64,000 nt of DNA from Colwellia sp. M166 (GCF_024585285.1 NZ_CP040755.1:3720001-3784000); one strand, 5' to 3'. Counted from the first letter of the stretch, positions 9,087 to 19,129 are shown. Numbers and translations are program-made. Notes: generated by a model not told the origin, from the sequence alone.

Positions 9087-9638
9087 ATGAAAAGTATTAT
9101 CCGTTTTATACCATTAATTTTATTTATTTTATTAGGGGTTTTACTTTATAGAGGCTTGTTTCTTAATCCTCAATCGATGCCGTCGGCTATGATAGGTAAA
9201 CCTCTACCTGAGTTCGAATTACCAAGCTTAACAGCACCAGAGCAAATGTTGGGCCGTGATGATTTACAAGGTGATATTGTCTTACTTAACGTCTGGGCTA
9301 CTTGGTGTATACAGTGTAAATATGAACACCCATATTTACTCAATATTGCTCAAGATCCACGTATTAAGCTCTATGGCCTTAATTTTACTGATGATCGTAA
9401 TGCTGCCTTACAGTGGTTGAAGCAATACAAAGATCCCTATGTGCTATCTATTTTTGATGAGCAAGGGGCTTTAGGTTTAGATATTGGTGTTTTTGGTGCG
9501 CCTGAAACTTTTGTGATTGATCATAAAGGCATTATACGTAAGCGTTTTGCTGGGCCAATTAATGATATGGTATGGAAAAAAGAGTTCTTGCCGTTAATTG
9601 AGGTTATAGTAGCTGAAATGGCACAAGGGGCATCTTAA
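9087..9638 (+). CDS. ccmG: Thiol:disulfide interchange protein CcmG/DsbE
   Basis: Membrane-anchored periplasmic thioredoxin-like protein that reduces the apocytochrome haem-binding cysteines via CcmH. A single N-terminal helix (residues 5-22) is followed by a TlpA-like fold with the active site WATWCIQC (Cys74 and Cys77) and the cis-proline region FGAPETFVID. The dipeptide between the cysteines, IQ, differs from the PT or VP commonly seen in DsbE, which could shift redox potential. The gene overlaps ccmH by one base. Confidence 0.94.
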   Translation: MKSIIRFIPLILFILLGVLLYRGLFLNPQSMPSAMIGKPLPEFELPSLTAPEQMLGRDDLQGDIVLLNVWATWCIQCKYEHPYLLNIAQDPRIKLYGLNFTDDRNAALQWLKQYKDPYVLSIFDEQGALGLDIGVFGAPETFVIDHKGIIRKRFAGPINDMVWKKEFLPLIEVIVAEMAQGAS

Positions 9639-10150
9639 TGAAGCATCAAGCAAAACACAATTATATAGCTAGGTTGCAAAAAACGATTGGCTTTGCAGTC
9701 AGTATTATATTGTTGAGTTTCTTGTCGATAAGTAGTGCTAATGCAAGTCCTGTTGACACTTTTCAGTTCAAAGATGAAGCAACTAAAGTACGCTTTCAAG
9801 TTTTATCGAAAGAGTTACGTTGTCCTAAGTGCCAAAACCAAAATTTAGCCGATTCAAACTCTAAAATAGCTGTCGATCTAAGGAAAAACTTGTATAACCT
9901 CTTACAAGAGGGCAAGAGCGATCAGGAAATTATCGATTTTATGGTTTATCGCTACGGAGATTTTGTGTTATATCGTCCACAATTAACCAAGCAAACCTAT
10001 ATTTTATGGTTTGGACCCCTGGTCATTCTGATGGGCTTTATTGTCAGTTTAATATTTGTTTTACGTCGACGTAGCAAACTTAAGGCAAGTGAGCTTAATC
10101 TATCGTCGAGCGAGCAAGCTAATTTGGATGATATTCTTAATAAGAAATAA
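9638..10150 (+). CDS. ccmH: Cytochrome c maturation protein CcmH
   Basis: Periplasmic thioredox protein that binds apocytochrome together with CcmF and CcmI. A signal sequence or first helix (residues about 17-36) is followed by the haem-lyase motif LRCPKCQNQNLADSNS (Cys62, Cys65) and one C-terminal membrane helix (about 114-140). It is the short form without a fused TPR part, consistent with a separate ccmI gene upstream. A strong hairpin terminator ends the operon. Confidence 0.95.
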   Translation: MKHQAKHNYIARLQKTIGFAVSIILLSFLSISSANASPVDTFQFKDEATKVRFQVLSKELRCPKCQNQNLADSNSKIAVDLRKNLYNLLQEGKSDQEIIDFMVYRYGDFVLYRPQLTKQTYILWFGPLVILMGFIVSLIFVLRRRSKLKASELNLSSSEQANLDDILNKK

Positions 10151-10180
10151 AAATTAATCCCGCTACTTCGATGCAAAAAT

Positions 10181-10215
10181 AGAGTAAGTGTTACAGTAAC
10201 GCTTACTCTTTTTTG
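10181..10215 (+). terminator. Rho-independent terminator after ccmH
   Basis: AGAGTAAGTG pairs with CGCTTACTCT, with one G-T wobble, followed by TTTTTT. The remaining about 295 bases up to ppiD hold a presumed promoter region without another recognisable feature. Confidence 0.85.
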
Positions 10216-10510
10216 ATCTAAAAGCTGAAATTGTGAAAGTCTATTTTCAAAGCAAGTTGGTGGTTATTTGACCGTTATTTCATCGCCAGAGTAAAAGAGT
10301 TTCATTTTCATTATTATTGGGCTAACATGCCCGTTCAAATTGTGATTTTAAAGCGTGTAAGTTGGTAAAATAACCTTGTTAGTTTGTTATTGGAGTGAAA
10401 TTCACTTGTTCATTGGCAGGGTTACGGAACAACTAAAACGTATAATAGGGGTAAGTTAAAACCTCAAAAATCACACCGAAAGTACCATACCCTCGTGTAA
10501 AGAGATAAAG

Positions 10511-12418
10511 ATGTTAGAAAATATTCGAGAAAGCTCTCAAGGATTAACCGCTAAGATTATTCTTGGTTTTATTATTTTAACCTTCGCTGTTGCTGGCATT
10601 GGTAGCTACAACAACTCTGTTGACACTTCTGTTGCAGATGTTAATGGTGAAAAAATATCACAAGATGAGTTTAATAAAGCTTATCAAGCACAGCGTAATC
10701 GCATGGCGCAGCAATTTGGTGATATGTTTGAAACATTATCGGCTGACCCTGGCTACATGAAAAACTTTCGTGATGGTGTAGTTGACAGTTTAATTAATCA
10801 AAAACTTGTTGACCAAAACTCAGCCTCGCTTGCTATTCGTGTGGCGGACCAACGTATTAAAAGTACTATTCGTAATATGCCAGAATTTCAAATTGATGGT
10901 ATTTTTGATAATAATCGCTATTTAGCGATGATCAATCAAGCTGGCTTTTATCAGTCGTCTGATTTTCGTGATTATTTACGTACAGAAATGACGCGTCGAC
11001 AACTGACGCAAGCGTTAGTTGCCAGTGAATTTAGCTTGCCTTATCAAGAAGACATATATACTGCGCTACAAAACCAGCAACGTGATATTCGTTTTGCAAC
11101 CATTGATGCTGAGCAATTTAAAGCGACGGTGGAATTAAGCGACGAAGAAATTAATGACTATTACCTTGCTAATCAAACGCGTTTTGAAAATCAAGAGCAA
11201 GTCAAGGTTAATTACATCACGCTTGATGTTAATGATATTGCCAAGACAATAGTGTTAACCGATGCCGATATCGAAGCTTATTATCAAACGAACATAAGTC
11301 AATACCGTGATGAAGAACAACGCCGTGTTGCCCATATTTTAGTTGAATTTGGTGATGATGAAGCGAGTGCTAAAACCCGTGCCGATGCATTACTGGTAAA
11401 AGTTCATGCAGGTGAAGACTTTGCTACATTAGCAAAAGAAAATTCAGATGATACCTTCAGTGGTGAAAATGGCGGTGATCTTGATTGGATTGATGCTGGT
11501 GTTATGGATGCAGCCTTTGATGAAGCAGCGTTTGCTTTAACGGATATTGGCAGTGTTAGTGATGTGGTTAAAACAGATTTTGGTTTTCACATTATTAAAT
11601 TAACTGATTATAAAGCTGAAAATGTCCAGAGCCTCGCAGACGTTCGTGATGTCTTAGTTGCTAAAGCGAAAAATGAAAAAGCACAAGATAAATTTTTTGA
11701 GCTACAGCAAGAAATTGCACGTTTAAGCTTTGAGTTTCCAGATAGTTTAGAAGACGCTGCTGGTGCGATAAATACCACAGTAAAAACTTCTGACTGGTTA
11801 ACTCGTGGCAATAATATTGCACCGTTTAATGTTAGCGCTGTTGTCGATATTGCCTTTTCTGACCTTGTAATTAATGAACAATTAAACTCTGACATTGTTG
11901 AAGTAAGTGACAACTTAGCGATTGTAATGCGCTTGAATGAATATCAAGGAGCCAGCGTTAAACCATTAGCTGAAGTTAGCCCGCAAATTAGAGATATGCT
12001 TATTGCGCAAAAAGCTTCAGAAAAAGCACTAACTGTTGCAGATGAGCTATTAGTTGCATTTAAAGCGGGTACTGATATTACGGAGCAATTAGCAGAGATT
12101 GGTGCAACAATGGAAGTTAAAGCTTCGGTTGCTCGCGTTGGTAGTGGTTTAGATGCAAGTTTAGCTAGAGAAGCATTCAAATTACCTCGTCCTAACGAAG
12201 ACACTGTTTCAGCAACAACCGTTAACTTAAGTAATGGCAACTTAGCATTATTAGAAGTACAAGCGGTGAACGATGGTGAAGTAACAGCGTCAGCTAATTT
12301 ATCACAGCAATTAACCCAGCAATTAGCACAAGCGGCCTATTTAAGTTACATAGAATCGCTAAAAGCAGATGCGGATATTGTTCGTCGAGAAATAGCAGCA
12401 CCAAGTTCTCAATACTAG
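10511..12418 (+). CDS. ppiD: Periplasmic folding chaperone PpiD
   Basis: Inner-membrane-anchored chaperone near the Sec translocon, acting on proteins emerging into the periplasm. The N-terminus MLENIRESSQGLTAKIILGF with a membrane helix (residues about 14-33) is the family hallmark. A SurA-like N-domain follows, then one parvulin (PPIC) domain at about 270-360 (VAHILVEF, GGDLDWIDAGVM, FGFHIIKL) and a C-terminal SurA-like part. Length 635 residues, normal. It is monocistronic, with its own terminator. Confidence 0.95.
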   Translation: MLENIRESSQGLTAKIILGFIILTFAVAGIGSYNNSVDTSVADVNGEKISQDEFNKAYQAQRNRMAQQFGDMFETLSADPGYMKNFRDGVVDSLINQKLVDQNSASLAIRVADQRIKSTIRNMPEFQIDGIFDNNRYLAMINQAGFYQSSDFRDYLRTEMTRRQLTQALVASEFSLPYQEDIYTALQNQQRDIRFATIDAEQFKATVELSDEEINDYYLANQTRFENQEQVKVNYITLDVNDIAKTIVLTDADIEAYYQTNISQYRDEEQRRVAHILVEFGDDEASAKTRADALLVKVHAGEDFATLAKENSDDTFSGENGGDLDWIDAGVMDAAFDEAAFALTDIGSVSDVVKTDFGFHIIKLTDYKAENVQSLADVRDVLVAKAKNEKAQDKFFELQQEIARLSFEFPDSLEDAAGAINTTVKTSDWLTRGNNIAPFNVSAVVDIAFSDLVINEQLNSDIVEVSDNLAIVMRLNEYQGASVKPLAEVSPQIRDMLIAQKASEKALTVADELLVAFKAGTDITEQLAEIGATMEVKASVARVGSGLDASLAREAFKLPRPNEDTVSATTVNLSNGNLALLEVQAVNDGEVTASANLSQQLTQQLAQAAYLSYIESLKADADIVRREIAAPSSQY

Positions 12419-12439
12419 CTTTTAAGAGCTCAATTCAAA

Positions 12440-12466
12440 AAAACCAGCCAACAGGCTGGTTTTTTA
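12440..12466 (+). terminator. Rho-independent terminator after ppiD
   Basis: AACCAGCC and GGCTGGTT form a perfect 8-bp stem with an AACA loop and are followed by a T run. Confidence 0.9.
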
Positions 12467-12486
12467 TTATCAAAATTTCACTATTT

Positions 12487-12714
12487 AACCTAAGTTCGGG
12501 TTAATGGACTTTATAACCTGTTGATTCATAGTGTTATTGGCTAAATTATTCACGATATTTTTTAAGTGAAAGATTAAAAAAAGCGCAATGATGGAATTTA
12601 GGCGCTTAGCAAGGAATTTTTACAAACCAACAGCGAGCTATTGGGCGTAAAAATAACGCTGATAGGCGTTTAAATAGCATTGTTGGGTAAAGTAGCTTAA
12701 CCCGAACTGGGGTT
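12487..12714. mobile_element. MITE-like element with 18-bp terminal inverted repeats
   Basis: AACCTAAGTTCGGGTTAA (12487-12504) and TTAACCCGAACTGGGGTT (12697-12714) are inverted copies matching at 16 of 18 positions and enclose about 190 bp without a gene. The element sits between the ppiD terminator and the sapF stop codon, which lies only 8 bp away. The size and the lack of a transposase suggest a miniature element mobilised in trans. No clear target duplication was found. Confidence 0.5.
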
Positions 12715-12721
12715 ATTTTAG

Positions 12722-13507
12722 TTAACGGTGTAAAAGTTGGAAACGCTGGCTCATGATGAGCTTTTTAGTATATTTGTGCTGAGGCTTTTGCAATATATCA
12801 GTCGTTTTACCAACCTCTAAGACTTTACCTTTACATAACACCATCATGTCGTCACTGAAGTGCCTGACAATGCCTAGGTTATGAGAAATCAATATAAATG
12901 CTAATCCCATCTGCTGCTGTAAATCTAACAGCAAATTTATTATTTGAGAGCGTAGTGAGGGATCAAGTGAGGCTAATGCTTCATCAAGAATGATCACTTG
13001 CGGTTTCAAGATAATCGCTCGTGCTAATGAAATACGCTGCTTTTGACCACCAGAAAACATATGAGGGTAAAAACTCATATGTTCAGCCAGTAAACCTACT
13101 TTCTTTAAAGTGTCACGGATCAATTGATGACGTTCGGTTTCATCAAGATCGGTATTGAGTTGCAGGGGCTCATCTAATAGCTGCTCAATAGTCAGACTGG
13201 GATTTAAGGTTGTGCCTGAGTCTTGAAATATCATACGAATATGTTGGCAACGTTGCTTAAAATTTCCTGGTGCTAGCGTTTGACCATTTAAACGAATGTG
13301 ACCGGTCGTCGGCAATTCAGCACCAACCAGTAACTTGGCTAAAGTGGATTTACCTGAGCCAGTTTCTCCAACAATGGCCAAAGTTTTATGCGCCATAATA
13401 TCAAAAGATAGTGGCTCTAATGCGGCCACGCATTTACGGTTAAACCAGTAATTTTTATCTTTATAGGTTTTACTTAAATTAATAACTTGTAATAGCACAT
13501 TACTCAC
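12722..13507 (-). CDS. sapF: Peptide ABC transporter ATP-binding protein SapF
   Basis: Second ATPase of the Sap (sensitivity to antimicrobial peptides) importer of the oligopeptide/nickel type. Walker A GETGSGKST (residues about 47-55), signature FSGGQKQRISLARAI and Walker B VIILDEAL are all intact. Length 261 residues. The stop codon lies 8 bp from the MITE-like element, so the extreme C-terminus may have been altered by the insertion. It overlaps sapD by 4 bp (ATGA) as the last gene of the operon. Confidence 0.9.
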   Translation of the reverse strand: MSNVLLQVINLSKTYKDKNYWFNRKCVAALEPLSFDIMAHKTLAIVGETGSGKSTLAKLLVGAELPTTGHIRLNGQTLAPGNFKQRCQHIRMIFQDSGTTLNPSLTIEQLLDEPLQLNTDLDETERHQLIRDTLKKVGLLAEHMSFYPHMFSGGQKQRISLARAIILKPQVIILDEALASLDPSLRSQIINLLLDLQQQMGLAFILISHNLGIVRHFSDDMMVLCKGKVLEVGKTTDILQKPQHKYTKKLIMSQRFQLLHR

Positions 13508-14496
13508 GAGTAACTATCCTTTAATGGGAAATGGCAACTCACTTGATGACCATGAAAGTTTGTAATTTTCGGTGCGTGCACGCATTTTTGTTGCGCACGT
13601 GGACATCTAGGGCCTAAGCGACAACCGATAGGTAAATGTTGCAAAATTGGAATACTGCCAGGTAAGGTCATCAATCTGGACTTATTGGGTATCATTCTAT
13701 TGGCTTTCGGACTACTGTCAACCAATGCTCTAGTATAGGGGTGATAAGGTTGATTAAATATTTGTTCGGTTGTGCCAGCTTCAACAAATTGGCCACTGTA
13801 CATTACGGTGATCGCGTTAGTCCAATGGGTAACATTTTCTAAGTCATGGCTGATCAATAATATCGACATATTTTTCAGTTGATTTAGACTGGCGAGTAGG
13901 CGAAATATTTGCCCTTGATTAGTACTTTCCATTGCAGCAGTAGGTTCATCAGCAATGAGCAGCATAGGACGGCGTGCTAAGGCCATGGCTATCATAACTC
14001 GCTGACATAGTGCATCGGTTAATTGATGTGGAAAGCTTTTAACACAAACCTCGTGCTGCTTAATGCCCACTTTGTGCAATAAATTAATAGCAGCAAGTTT
14101 GCGTTGTTGTCGCTTTTGCCAAAAAAATCCGGTTAACTGCTCAACATCTACAGCTTCCTCTAGTTGCTCTCCTATGGTGGTGGTCGGATCTAAACAGGCC
14201 ATAGGTTCTTGAAAAATCATTGCAACATCTTTGGATATAATGGCTTTTCTTTCTTCAGGCGAAAGTCGCATTAAATCATTACCTCGCCAGTGAAAACGGT
14301 CGGCATCAACTTTCCACTTTTCGTCGAGCACGCCAACAATGGCTTGTGCTAATAATGACTTTCCAGAGCCTGATTCGCCAACCAAACCTCTAACTTCGCC
14401 TTCTTTCATGGTTAAATTGACCCTGTCGACAGCAAGGATTGGTTGTGTTGTCGTCTGCAGTTCAATGGAAAGGTTTCGAATATCAATTAAATTCAT
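13504..14496 (-). CDS. sapD: Peptide ABC transporter ATP-binding protein SapD
   Basis: First ATPase of the Sap importer. Walker A GESGSGKS is intact and Walker B is LLIADEPT. The ABC signature is replaced by QLTDALCQRVMIAMALA, a degenerate form also found in Escherichia coli SapD, so it is a family trait rather than damage. The C-terminal oligopeptide-transporter extension carries Cys-rich residues (CRLGPRCPRAQQKC) as in OppD/DppD-type proteins. Overlaps sapC by one base. Confidence 0.92.
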   Translation of the reverse strand: MNLIDIRNLSIELQTTTQPILAVDRVNLTMKEGEVRGLVGESGSGKSLLAQAIVGVLDEKWKVDADRFHWRGNDLMRLSPEERKAIISKDVAMIFQEPMACLDPTTTIGEQLEEAVDVEQLTGFFWQKRQQRKLAAINLLHKVGIKQHEVCVKSFPHQLTDALCQRVMIAMALARRPMLLIADEPTAAMESTNQGQIFRLLASLNQLKNMSILLISHDLENVTHWTNAITVMYSGQFVEAGTTEQIFNQPYHPYTRALVDSSPKANRMIPNKSRLMTLPGSIPILQHLPIGCRLGPRCPRAQQKCVHAPKITNFHGHQVSCHFPLKDSYS

Positions 14497-15389
14497 TAAT
14501 TTTCCTTGCGCACTTTAAGCGCATGACGCATGCCTTCACCGACGAGGTTTGTTGCAATAACTGAAAATAAAATTGCTAAACCCGGTAGATAAACGGTCCA
14601 AGGGGCAATATAAAAGAAGTCAATACCATTGGCTAACATTGCGCCCCATTCAGGCATAGGAATAGGAGCGCCTAAACCTAAAAATCCTAATGCGGCAATT
14701 TCGAGAATTGCTGTTGATTGAGCAAGTGTTGCTTGGCTAATTAATTTTTCGATAATATTAGGGAAAATTGAATACCACAATATTCTAATTGAGCTAGCAC
14801 CATCAAGGCGTGATGCTAAGACATAATCCTTAGCAAACTCTTCTTTTACTGCGTTGCGAGTTATATGGACGAATTGCGGAATGAGCACCATAATAATTGC
14901 CCATAAAGTATTTTCTAAACCTGGGCCTAATATTGCAACAATGATAATGGCTAGCAGTAGCGACGGTATGGACAAAATAACATCGAGAAAGTGATTTAGA
15001 ATGCTTGATTTAATCCCGCTAGTTAAGGCTGATAGTGAGCCAATAATCACGCCAATTATTAATGACGCCATAACGACAATAATACTTAAACCAAAGGTTA
15101 ATGAGGCACCGTGCATTAAACGCGATAACATATCTCTACCTAGGTTATCTGTGCCCAGTAAAAAGCTAACATTACCTTCATCACTCCATGCTGGTGGCAA
15201 TAACAAGTGATCTAGGTGGTTCTCTACAGAAGAGTATGGCGTGATGACACTCGCCAATACGGCCAAAGCAATGAGAAATAAAAAACAACCAAAACCAATC
15301 AAAACCACCGGTGGTTGTTTGAAGTTATGCCATAACTGCATTAATGGTGTAGGGAACTCTTCTTCGAGATAAATCTTATCACGTGCCAT
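14496..15389 (-). CDS. sapC: Peptide ABC transporter permease SapC
   Basis: Inner-membrane permease of the DppC/OppC type: one N-terminal helix (residues about 28-50), a periplasmic loop with LGTDNLGRDMLSRL, and five further helices including the EAA-like segment DGASSIRILWYSIFPN. Length 297 residues. It overlaps sapB by 11 bp, consistent with translational coupling. Confidence 0.92.
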   Translation of the reverse strand: MARDKIYLEEEFPTPLMQLWHNFKQPPVVLIGFGCFLFLIALAVLASVITPYSSVENHLDHLLLPPAWSDEGNVSFLLGTDNLGRDMLSRLMHGASLTFGLSIIVVMASLIIGVIIGSLSALTSGIKSSILNHFLDVILSIPSLLLAIIIVAILGPGLENTLWAIIMVLIPQFVHITRNAVKEEFAKDYVLASRLDGASSIRILWYSIFPNIIEKLISQATLAQSTAILEIAALGFLGLGAPIPMPEWGAMLANGIDFFYIAPWTVYLPGLAILFSVIATNLVGEGMRHALKVRKEN

Positions 15390-16407
15390 GATTAGGCTCC
15401 CGAGCTAAGGGGTTAAGCGCCGCATAGAAAAAATCAATAATAATATGGACAATAAATATAAAGCTTGATAGCACAATAAGTCCCCCCTGAATCGCCGTAT
15501 AGTCGCGCTGATATATGCTTTCTATTAACCAGCGGCCAATGCCTGGCCAACTAAAAATCACTTCGGTAACCATGGCAATGGTTATAAGGTGAGCAAACTG
15601 TAAACCAACGTCCCGAATAACTTTAATTACCGCATTACGCATGGCATGTCGATAAATAATTTGACTAAAAGTTAAGCCCTTGGCTTTTGCTGCTTTAATG
15701 TAATGGGTGTCTAGAACCTCCAGCATGGCTGTTCGGGCTAAGCGCATAAAAATAGTTGCAGGTGCTAAGGCAACAACAATAACGGGTAAGATTAGGTGAC
15801 GTGTAGCATCTTGAAAGGCTTGCCATTTATACTCACTATCGCTGAGTAAGATATCGATCAACTGCAAACCGGTTACATGTGGTATTTCGAATAATAGACT
15901 TATCTGACCTGCCGATGGTAACCAACCTAATTGAATAGAAAATACCAAGATAGCTAAGATCCCTAGCCAGAAAACGGGGATTGAATAACCAATCATTGCA
16001 ATGGCTAATATAACGTTGTCAGCCGCTTTTCTGTGATAAATAGCCGCACAGAAACCAATAGGAATACCAAAAAACATAGCAACGAGCAGTGCGACACAGG
16101 TTAATTCGACTGTCGCGGGTAAACGGTTCATAATTTCTGTCATTATCGGTAGGTGACTGGTCATTGAATAGCCCATTTCACCGTGAAATAGATGACTGAC
16201 GTAACTGAAATATTGTGTCAATAAACTTGCTTGTTGCTGATATTCATTAGCTAAAGCAGTTAATTGCTCAGCTGAGGCGTTTATTTGCCCTGTCAGATTA
16301 ATTAATTGTTCACCAGGAAATAAAAAGCTCAAGCTAAAGGATAATATTGTTAATAGCCACATAGTAAAAAAGAATAAACTAAAACGTCGTAGAGTAAAAA
16401 TTAGCAT
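15379..16407 (-). CDS. sapB: Peptide ABC transporter permease SapB
   Basis: Permease partner of SapC, DppB/OppB type, with an N-terminal helix, a large periplasmic segment and a C-terminal permease domain that includes AAKAKGLTFSQIIYRHAMRNA (the coupling loop) and TEVIFSWPGIGRWL. Length 342 residues. The gene is separated from sapA by one base. Confidence 0.92.
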   Translation of the reverse strand: MLIFTLRRFSLFFFTMWLLTILSFSLSFLFPGEQLINLTGQINASAEQLTALANEYQQQASLLTQYFSYVSHLFHGEMGYSMTSHLPIMTEIMNRLPATVELTCVALLVAMFFGIPIGFCAAIYHRKAADNVILAIAMIGYSIPVFWLGILAILVFSIQLGWLPSAGQISLLFEIPHVTGLQLIDILLSDSEYKWQAFQDATRHLILPVIVVALAPATIFMRLARTAMLEVLDTHYIKAAKAKGLTFSQIIYRHAMRNAVIKVIRDVGLQFAHLITIAMVTEVIFSWPGIGRWLIESIYQRDYTAIQGGLIVLSSFIFIVHIIIDFFYAALNPLAREPNHGT

Positions 16408-16408
16408 A

Positions 16409-18025
16409 TTAGTTTTTGGTCACCCCATTGAAGTCGATGCCACCTATTGAGCGTAATAGACTACCGTTAATGTTGTTCGCTCTTGCTTGATACCTTTTAG
16501 AATGAGCAATAGGAATTAATGGTACCTCTTCATTAATTAATTTTAACGCCTTAGAATAATAGGCTTTTCTACGGTTAATATTACTGGTCTGCAATGCGCT
16601 TTGGATAAGTTGATCGAACTCTTCATTACACCAAAAGGTTCTATTACTACCGGTAATTGCTGATGCGCAGCTGAGTAATGTTGAAAAAAAGTTGTCTGGA
16701 TCTGGGTGATCAGCAGACCAACCTAATAACACGCTTTGGTGTTCACCCTCGGAGATTTTTCGTAAAAAAGTAGCCCATTCATAGTCAAAAACTATTTCTA
16801 CATCGACACCTATTTTTTGTAAGTCAGCTTGGATAAGTTTTGCCATAGTCACAGCGTCAGGGTTATAAGCTCGCTGTACCGGCATCGCCCATAAGTCCAT
16901 TGAAAAACCTTCGCTATAGCCAGCTTCCGCTAGCAATGCTTGAGCTTTAGTTATTGAATACTCTTGACTTGTTATTGATGAATCATAGGCCCAAGAAGAG
17001 TTTGGGATCAAACCATCTGCAATTTCAGCTTGTCCGGTATAAACGGTTTCTAGAATTGCTTGTTTATTTATCGCGTAAGATAGCGCTTTTCTAACTAACG
17101 GGTCGTTAAATGGGGGCTTACTGGTATTAAAACCAAAATAGCCGACATTAAAGGAAGTGACCGACTCCAAAGTGAGGTTGGGGTGCTGCTTAATTTTTTC
17201 ATGGGCGATTGGGTAGGCAATAATGTCACATTCACCGGCTAATAATTTCGTTAAGCGTCCGGTATCTCGTGGTGTGATATCAAACACTAATTGTTTAAGT
17301 TCAGACTTACCACGCCAATAATTGGCATGAGGTTCATAGCGAATAAACGCACCAGAGCTATATTGTTTAAATTTAAATGGCCCTGTGCCAATTGGCAGCA
17401 TATCTATTTCTTGCATAGTGTTCAGTTCAACTAATTCATCAGCATATTCTTTTGACAAGATAACGGCTGAATTACCACCAATATTGGCGAGAAATGAGCT
17501 ATCAGAATGTGTTAATTGAAAGCGAATGGTGTAGTCGTTGATTTTTTCTATACTATCAATCAAATTAACTAGTTGGGCATTCTGAAAGAAAGGATATTTA
17601 CCGCCAGAAATGGGGTGATATTGATGATTTTCATCAAGCATACGGTTAAAGCTAAACAATACGTCATCAGCGTTGAGAGTGCGTGTTGGCGAAAAGTAGG
17701 TTGTTTGATGAAACTCAATATCTTTGCGTAAATAGAAAGTTACCATTTTACCATCGCGTGTGACATGCCATGATTTTGCGATAGCTGGAATAATTGAATT
17801 ATCAGTAGGGTTAAATTCTATTAAACGGTTATACAACTGATTGGCTGTTGCATCTATGGTAGTACCAGAGGTAACGGTTTGGGGATTAAAACTTTCAGGT
17901 GCGCCTTCACTGCAGTAAATAATACTTTTTTTACTTAAAGAAAGCGTTTCGTTTGAGTCACAGCCCGATAGCACTATGATAAATAGTGCCAAATAGTTGT
18001 AATAGTTGAATTTACAGTAAGTCAT
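16409..18025 (-). CDS. sapA: Peptide ABC transporter substrate-binding lipoprotein SapA
   Basis: Extracytoplasmic solute-binding protein family 5. The N-terminal signal FIIVLSGCDS has a lipobox with the modified Cys about residue 22, so the protein is predicted to be a lipoprotein. Domains follow the family order, with GTGPFKFKQY and YFGFNTSKPPFNDPLVRKA as typical segments. Length 538 residues. First gene of the sap operon; it follows pspF by 9 bp, so pspF may share the transcript as in some enterobacteria. Confidence 0.92.
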   Translation of the reverse strand: MTYCKFNYYNYLALFIIVLSGCDSNETLSLSKKSIIYCSEGAPESFNPQTVTSGTTIDATANQLYNRLIEFNPTDNSIIPAIAKSWHVTRDGKMVTFYLRKDIEFHQTTYFSPTRTLNADDVLFSFNRMLDENHQYHPISGGKYPFFQNAQLVNLIDSIEKINDYTIRFQLTHSDSSFLANIGGNSAVILSKEYADELVELNTMQEIDMLPIGTGPFKFKQYSSGAFIRYEPHANYWRGKSELKQLVFDITPRDTGRLTKLLAGECDIIAYPIAHEKIKQHPNLTLESVTSFNVGYFGFNTSKPPFNDPLVRKALSYAINKQAILETVYTGQAEIADGLIPNSSWAYDSSITSQEYSITKAQALLAEAGYSEGFSMDLWAMPVQRAYNPDAVTMAKLIQADLQKIGVDVEIVFDYEWATFLRKISEGEHQSVLLGWSADHPDPDNFFSTLLSCASAITGSNRTFWCNEEFDQLIQSALQTSNINRRKAYYSKALKLINEEVPLIPIAHSKRYQARANNINGSLLRSIGGIDFNGVTKN

Positions 18026-18034
18026 AGTGAATAC

Positions 18035-19129
18035 TTATTCTTCGTCTGCACTACTTGAATCAAGTAAATTATATTTTTTTAAGTAGCCTCTTAATTGATG
18101 ATAGGTTAATTCTAAGGCATCAGCTGTTTTCTTTTGATTATATTGGCAATTAGCCAGTGCTGACTTGATCAAATCGACTTCATAGTCCTGTGACAAGGTT
18201 TTTAACGACAATGGGAATTGCAAAGCTTTGGCCATAGGTTGGATTTTCTGTACTAGTTTTTTTGGTGTTTCAATGCTCTGTTCAGCAATATCGCTTGTTG
18301 GTGTGGCAATAATTCGATCTTGAGTTTTAATGCGTTTAGATGGGCGATAAGGAGATTCAAATGGGTCAATCACTAGCTCGTGCACTGGTAAGTGTGGGTT
18401 GTTACAGCGATAAACACTACGTTCAACCACATTTTTTAATTCACGAATGTTTCCCGGCCAGTGATATTCAAGCAGGGCGCGCTTAGCTTTTTCGGTAAAG
18501 CCGCTGAAAAGTTCAAACTCGAGTTCACGTGCCATATTAATGGCAAAGTGTTCAGCTAATACCAGTATATCGTCTAAACGTTCACGCAACGGCGGTAGTG
18601 TTATAACATCAAAGGCTAATCTATCTAAAAGATCAGCTCGAAATTCCCCTGCTGCTGCCATTGATGGCAAGTCTTCATTGGTTGCAGCGACGAGTCGAGC
18701 ATTGGTTTTAATAGTTCTTGAGCCACCAACACGTTCAAATTCACCATATTCAACAACGCGCAATAGTTTTTCTTGAATTAACCCTGAGGTATTGGCAATT
18801 TCATCTAAAAATAATGTGCCGTTATCTGCACGTTCAAAACGACCTTCATGGCGCTTACTTGCACCAGTAAAAGCGCCACTGTCATAACCAAATAACTCAC
18901 TTTCTAATAAATTTTCATTTAATGCGGCACAATTGAGTTTAAGATAATTTTGATCCCAGCGCCTTGACAAATAATGTAAGCGCGCAGCGACCAGCTCTTT
19001 ACCGGTACCGCGTTCACCAATAATGAGTACCGGTTTACTTAAGGGGGCGATCTGAGAAATTTGCTCTAAAACTTCTAAAAAGTTATTAGATTGACCAATG
19101 AGGTTATCTTGTTGATTGAAACGTGCCAT
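18035..19129 (-). CDS. pspF: Phage shock protein operon transcriptional activator PspF
   Basis: Sigma-54 enhancer-binding AAA+ activator without a receiver domain. Walker A GERGTGKE (residues 38-45), the sigma-54 contact loop GAFTGA (85-90), Walker B TLFLDEI and a C-terminal Fis-type helix-turn-helix (NQKKTADALELTYHQLRGYLKKY) are present. It is divergent from pspA, the normal arrangement, and PspA normally represses it by direct binding. Length 364 residues, with a longer linker before the HTH than in E. coli. Confidence 0.95.
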   Translation of the reverse strand: MARFNQQDNLIGQSNNFLEVLEQISQIAPLSKPVLIIGERGTGKELVAARLHYLSRRWDQNYLKLNCAALNENLLESELFGYDSGAFTGASKRHEGRFERADNGTLFLDEIANTSGLIQEKLLRVVEYGEFERVGGSRTIKTNARLVAATNEDLPSMAAAGEFRADLLDRLAFDVITLPPLRERLDDILVLAEHFAINMARELEFELFSGFTEKAKRALLEYHWPGNIRELKNVVERSVYRCNNPHLPVHELVIDPFESPYRPSKRIKTQDRIIATPTSDIAEQSIETPKKLVQKIQPMAKALQFPLSLKTLSQDYEVDLIKSALANCQYNQKKTADALELTYHQLRGYLKKYNLLDSSSADEE

